Source of the DNA: a virus | Strand: one strand, 5' to 3' | Length of the DNA stretch: 51,186 nucleotides | Virus record (IMG/VR): IMGVR_UViG_3300037427_002351 | Location: 1 to 51,186 of that record | Shown: positions 50,089 to 51,186 of the stretch, in pieces | Position numbering within the stretch: position 1 is the first letter of the stretch | Layout of the letters: each line of letters starts with the position of its first letter | The notes under the pieces: model-generated | Database searches by the model: none | What the model saw: only the letters and a program-made list of their open reading frames with translations | Told to the model about the DNA's origin: nothing | Position numbers and translations under genes: made by a program

Positions 50089-50285
50089 TCACTTGACTCA
50101 CCCTTGCCTGAAATATAACCAGCAATAATACCAACTGTTCCTGTCAATGCACTCTGAAGAAGAGCATGTGTGCTTTCACCTACTTCTTTCCCCTCTGCTA
50201 GTGCTATATAGCTTTCCACTCCAACAATAGATAGAAGTACAGTAATAAGACCAAGTGCTAATATTAATACAATTTTTGCTTTCAT
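50085..50285 (-). CDS. 66-residue membrane protein, holin or antiholin candidate
   Basis: An N-terminal helix (IVLILALGLITVLLSIVG) and a more Gly-rich second hydrophobic stretch (SALTGTVGIIAGYISG) span the membrane. The gene overlaps its downstream neighbour by 4 nt, which fits a paired holin/antiholin arrangement with the 88-residue protein. Function is not demonstrated. Confidence 0.5.
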   Translation of the reverse strand: MKAKIVLILALGLITVLLSIVGVESYIALAEGKEVGESTHALLQSALTGTVGIIAGYISGKGESSE

Positions 50286-50288
50286 CTC

Positions 50289-50597
50289 TTACTCTGGTTT
50301 AGGGTTATCGTCTTTAACCTTTTTGATCTTAGCTTTCATCTCAGCAGAGAATGCTCCCTTATGGTATAGGTCATCTAGCTGATCCCCAATGTCAGGGTAC
50401 AGAGGTTGTCTTGCTCTGGCATAGGCTTGGGCATCAAAATCACTAATCAATTCATCTAACTTAGTGTTTACTTCTGATTCTGTTGGTAAGGTTTCTCCAT
50501 TCTTTAATTTGCTACTTATAATTTCTCCATCGTTAGCTATAACAAATTTTGAAGTAGGACAAATAGCTCTAATTGCATCAAAAGTTTTTGGTTTCAT
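50289..50597 (-). CDS. Tail-fiber-associated small protein
   Basis: This 102-residue protein contains AYARARQPLYPDIGDQLDDLYHKGAF-like residues (about 57-82), matching the YPxIGDQLDxLYHxG motif common in phage tail-fiber-associated proteins. The N-terminal half has IRAICPTSKFVIANDG. It may act as a fiber chaperone or small fiber subunit. It overlaps the 181-residue gene upstream by 4 nt. Confidence 0.65.
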   Translation of the reverse strand: MKPKTFDAIRAICPTSKFVIANDGEIISSKLKNGETLPTESEVNTKLDELISDFDAQAYARARQPLYPDIGDQLDDLYHKGAFSAEMKAKIKKVKDDNPKPE

Positions 50598-51139
50598 CTT
50601 GCTACCTCCATTGCTGTCATACTTATTAATCCTTCATGCGCACAAATCTGTGGAGATGCACCATAGGAACTCCCACAAAGTTTGTAAATATTTGTGCCAG
50701 TTAATGCATTTTCATCTATGCAACTACCTGATTCAGTCCAGTATAATTCTATATTAACTGACCCTTTAAATGCCCATCCAACCGCCTCATTCGGGGAAGC
50801 GTTTGCAGGAATAATATTTGTTCCTGAAACAACACTACCTACACTCTGACTACTCCCATCTCTATAAAGATATATTTCTAATCCTTCAGCGTTGGTAGCC
50901 CCAGTGGATAGTTGGACAGGAACTTGCCATGAAATATAAACATGACTAGATGCTTTCACATTTGAAAGTGCAACTTCAAGAATTACATCAACATCAGCAT
51001 CGAAAACTTGACTTGCAAATCCCTGTGTACTATTAATTTGTATTATATGACCAGCAGGAAATGAGACACTACTTGGTATAGATACTGTTCCACTAGATTC
51101 ACTTATTGCCGTTGTACTACCTAATTTTAATGTAGCCAT
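50594..51139 (-). CDS. Putative tail or fiber structural protein
   Basis: The 181-residue protein starts MATLKLGSTTAISESSG and is beta-rich and soluble. A late Cys-containing part (GSCIDENALTGTNIYKLCGSS) is at about 140-160. Its opening resembles other phage tail proteins that begin with a small beta module. It follows the tail-fiber gene if the ends are joined. An AGGAAGG site precedes the ATG. Confidence 0.65.
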   Translation of the reverse strand: MATLKLGSTTAISESSGTVSIPSSVSFPAGHIIQINSTQGFASQVFDADVDVILEVALSNVKASSHVYISWQVPVQLSTGATNAEGLEIYLYRDGSSQSVGSVVSGTNIIPANASPNEAVGWAFKGSVNIELYWTESGSCIDENALTGTNIYKLCGSSYGASPQICAHEGLISMTAMEVAR

Positions 51140-51148
51140 ATTACCTTC

Positions 51149-51186
51149 CTATGTAATTATATTTAAGTTACCAGTTATAGTTATTG
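51149..51186 (-). CDS. Possible C-terminal end of a gene cut by the window edge
   Basis: Only one of the three leftward frames stays open from the right edge, ending at a TAG (51149-51151) with the residues ITITGNLNIIT. This could be the end of the tail fiber whose start lies at 1353 on the other side of the join, but the frame does not match an exact join. It is too short to call firmly. Confidence 0.3.
   Translation of the reverse strand, partial: ITITGNLNIIT

Noticed and set aside
1-51186. CRISPR arrays, tRNA or rRNA genes, insertion sequences, integrase and attachment sites
   Set aside because: I read both strands for these and found no regular repeat-spacer series, cloverleaf, transposase or integrase; phage life cycle therefore seems lytic, although remote homologs could be missed.

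Overview
The window reads as an essentially complete genome of a tailed bacterial virus, AT-rich and very densely packed, with no cellular housekeeping genes. The large terminase, a portal, a capsid protein of the N4 gp56 type, very large injected-type virion proteins and no tape-measure protein point to a short-tailed (podovirus-like) phage. The host cannot be named from sequence. Consensus sigma-70 promoters, Gram-negative-style Shine-Dalgarno sites and the small-gene repertoire of marine phages suggest an aquatic Gram-negative bacterium. No integrase, RNA polymerase, DNA polymerase or primase gene is visible, so transcription and DNA synthesis probably rely on the host.

Layout. All genes from 1 to 13486 and from 28246 to the right end read leftward; all genes from 13922 to 28176 read rightward. 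If the two ends are joined, the map has one divergent promoter region (13487-13921) and one convergent point (28177-28245). That is what a circularly permuted two-arm phage genome would look like. The leftward (virion) arm starts at a perfect TTGACA-18-TATAAT promoter. It then runs through small genes, a small-terminase candidate, a zinc-finger protein, a RuvC-like resolvase, an HNH nuclease, the large terminase, portal, scaffold, capsid, head-tail and tail-fiber genes. Across the window ends it continues into tail-fiber accessory genes, a cluster of tiny membrane proteins, an M15 peptidase endolysin, a 2525-residue tail protein, internal virion proteins and a 2913-residue polyprotein-like ejection protein. 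The two giant genes take about 32 percent of the window.

The rightward (early) arm starts with a structured leader, a GC-richer basic gene and a strong UUCG terminator. A long run of tiny, translationally coupled genes follows, many of them zinc ribbons. Next come a MoxR-type AAA ATPase, a 304-residue partner and a metallopeptidase-VWA protein. The arm ends with a recombination and replication block (YqaJ exonuclease, putative annealing protein, winged-helix initiator, loader candidate, DnaB-type helicase), an orphan NrdJb-like piece of class II ribonucleotide reductase, a Cro-like regulator and SSB.

The most unusual signals are: a 59-nt structured element present twice (upstream of the portal and at the convergent point), with a related stretch inside the VWA gene; the orphan NrdJb; the phage MoxR-VWA trio; conserved gene-junction cassettes that dictate the C-termini of the small proteins; and overlapping reading frames behind the portal and behind the endolysin.
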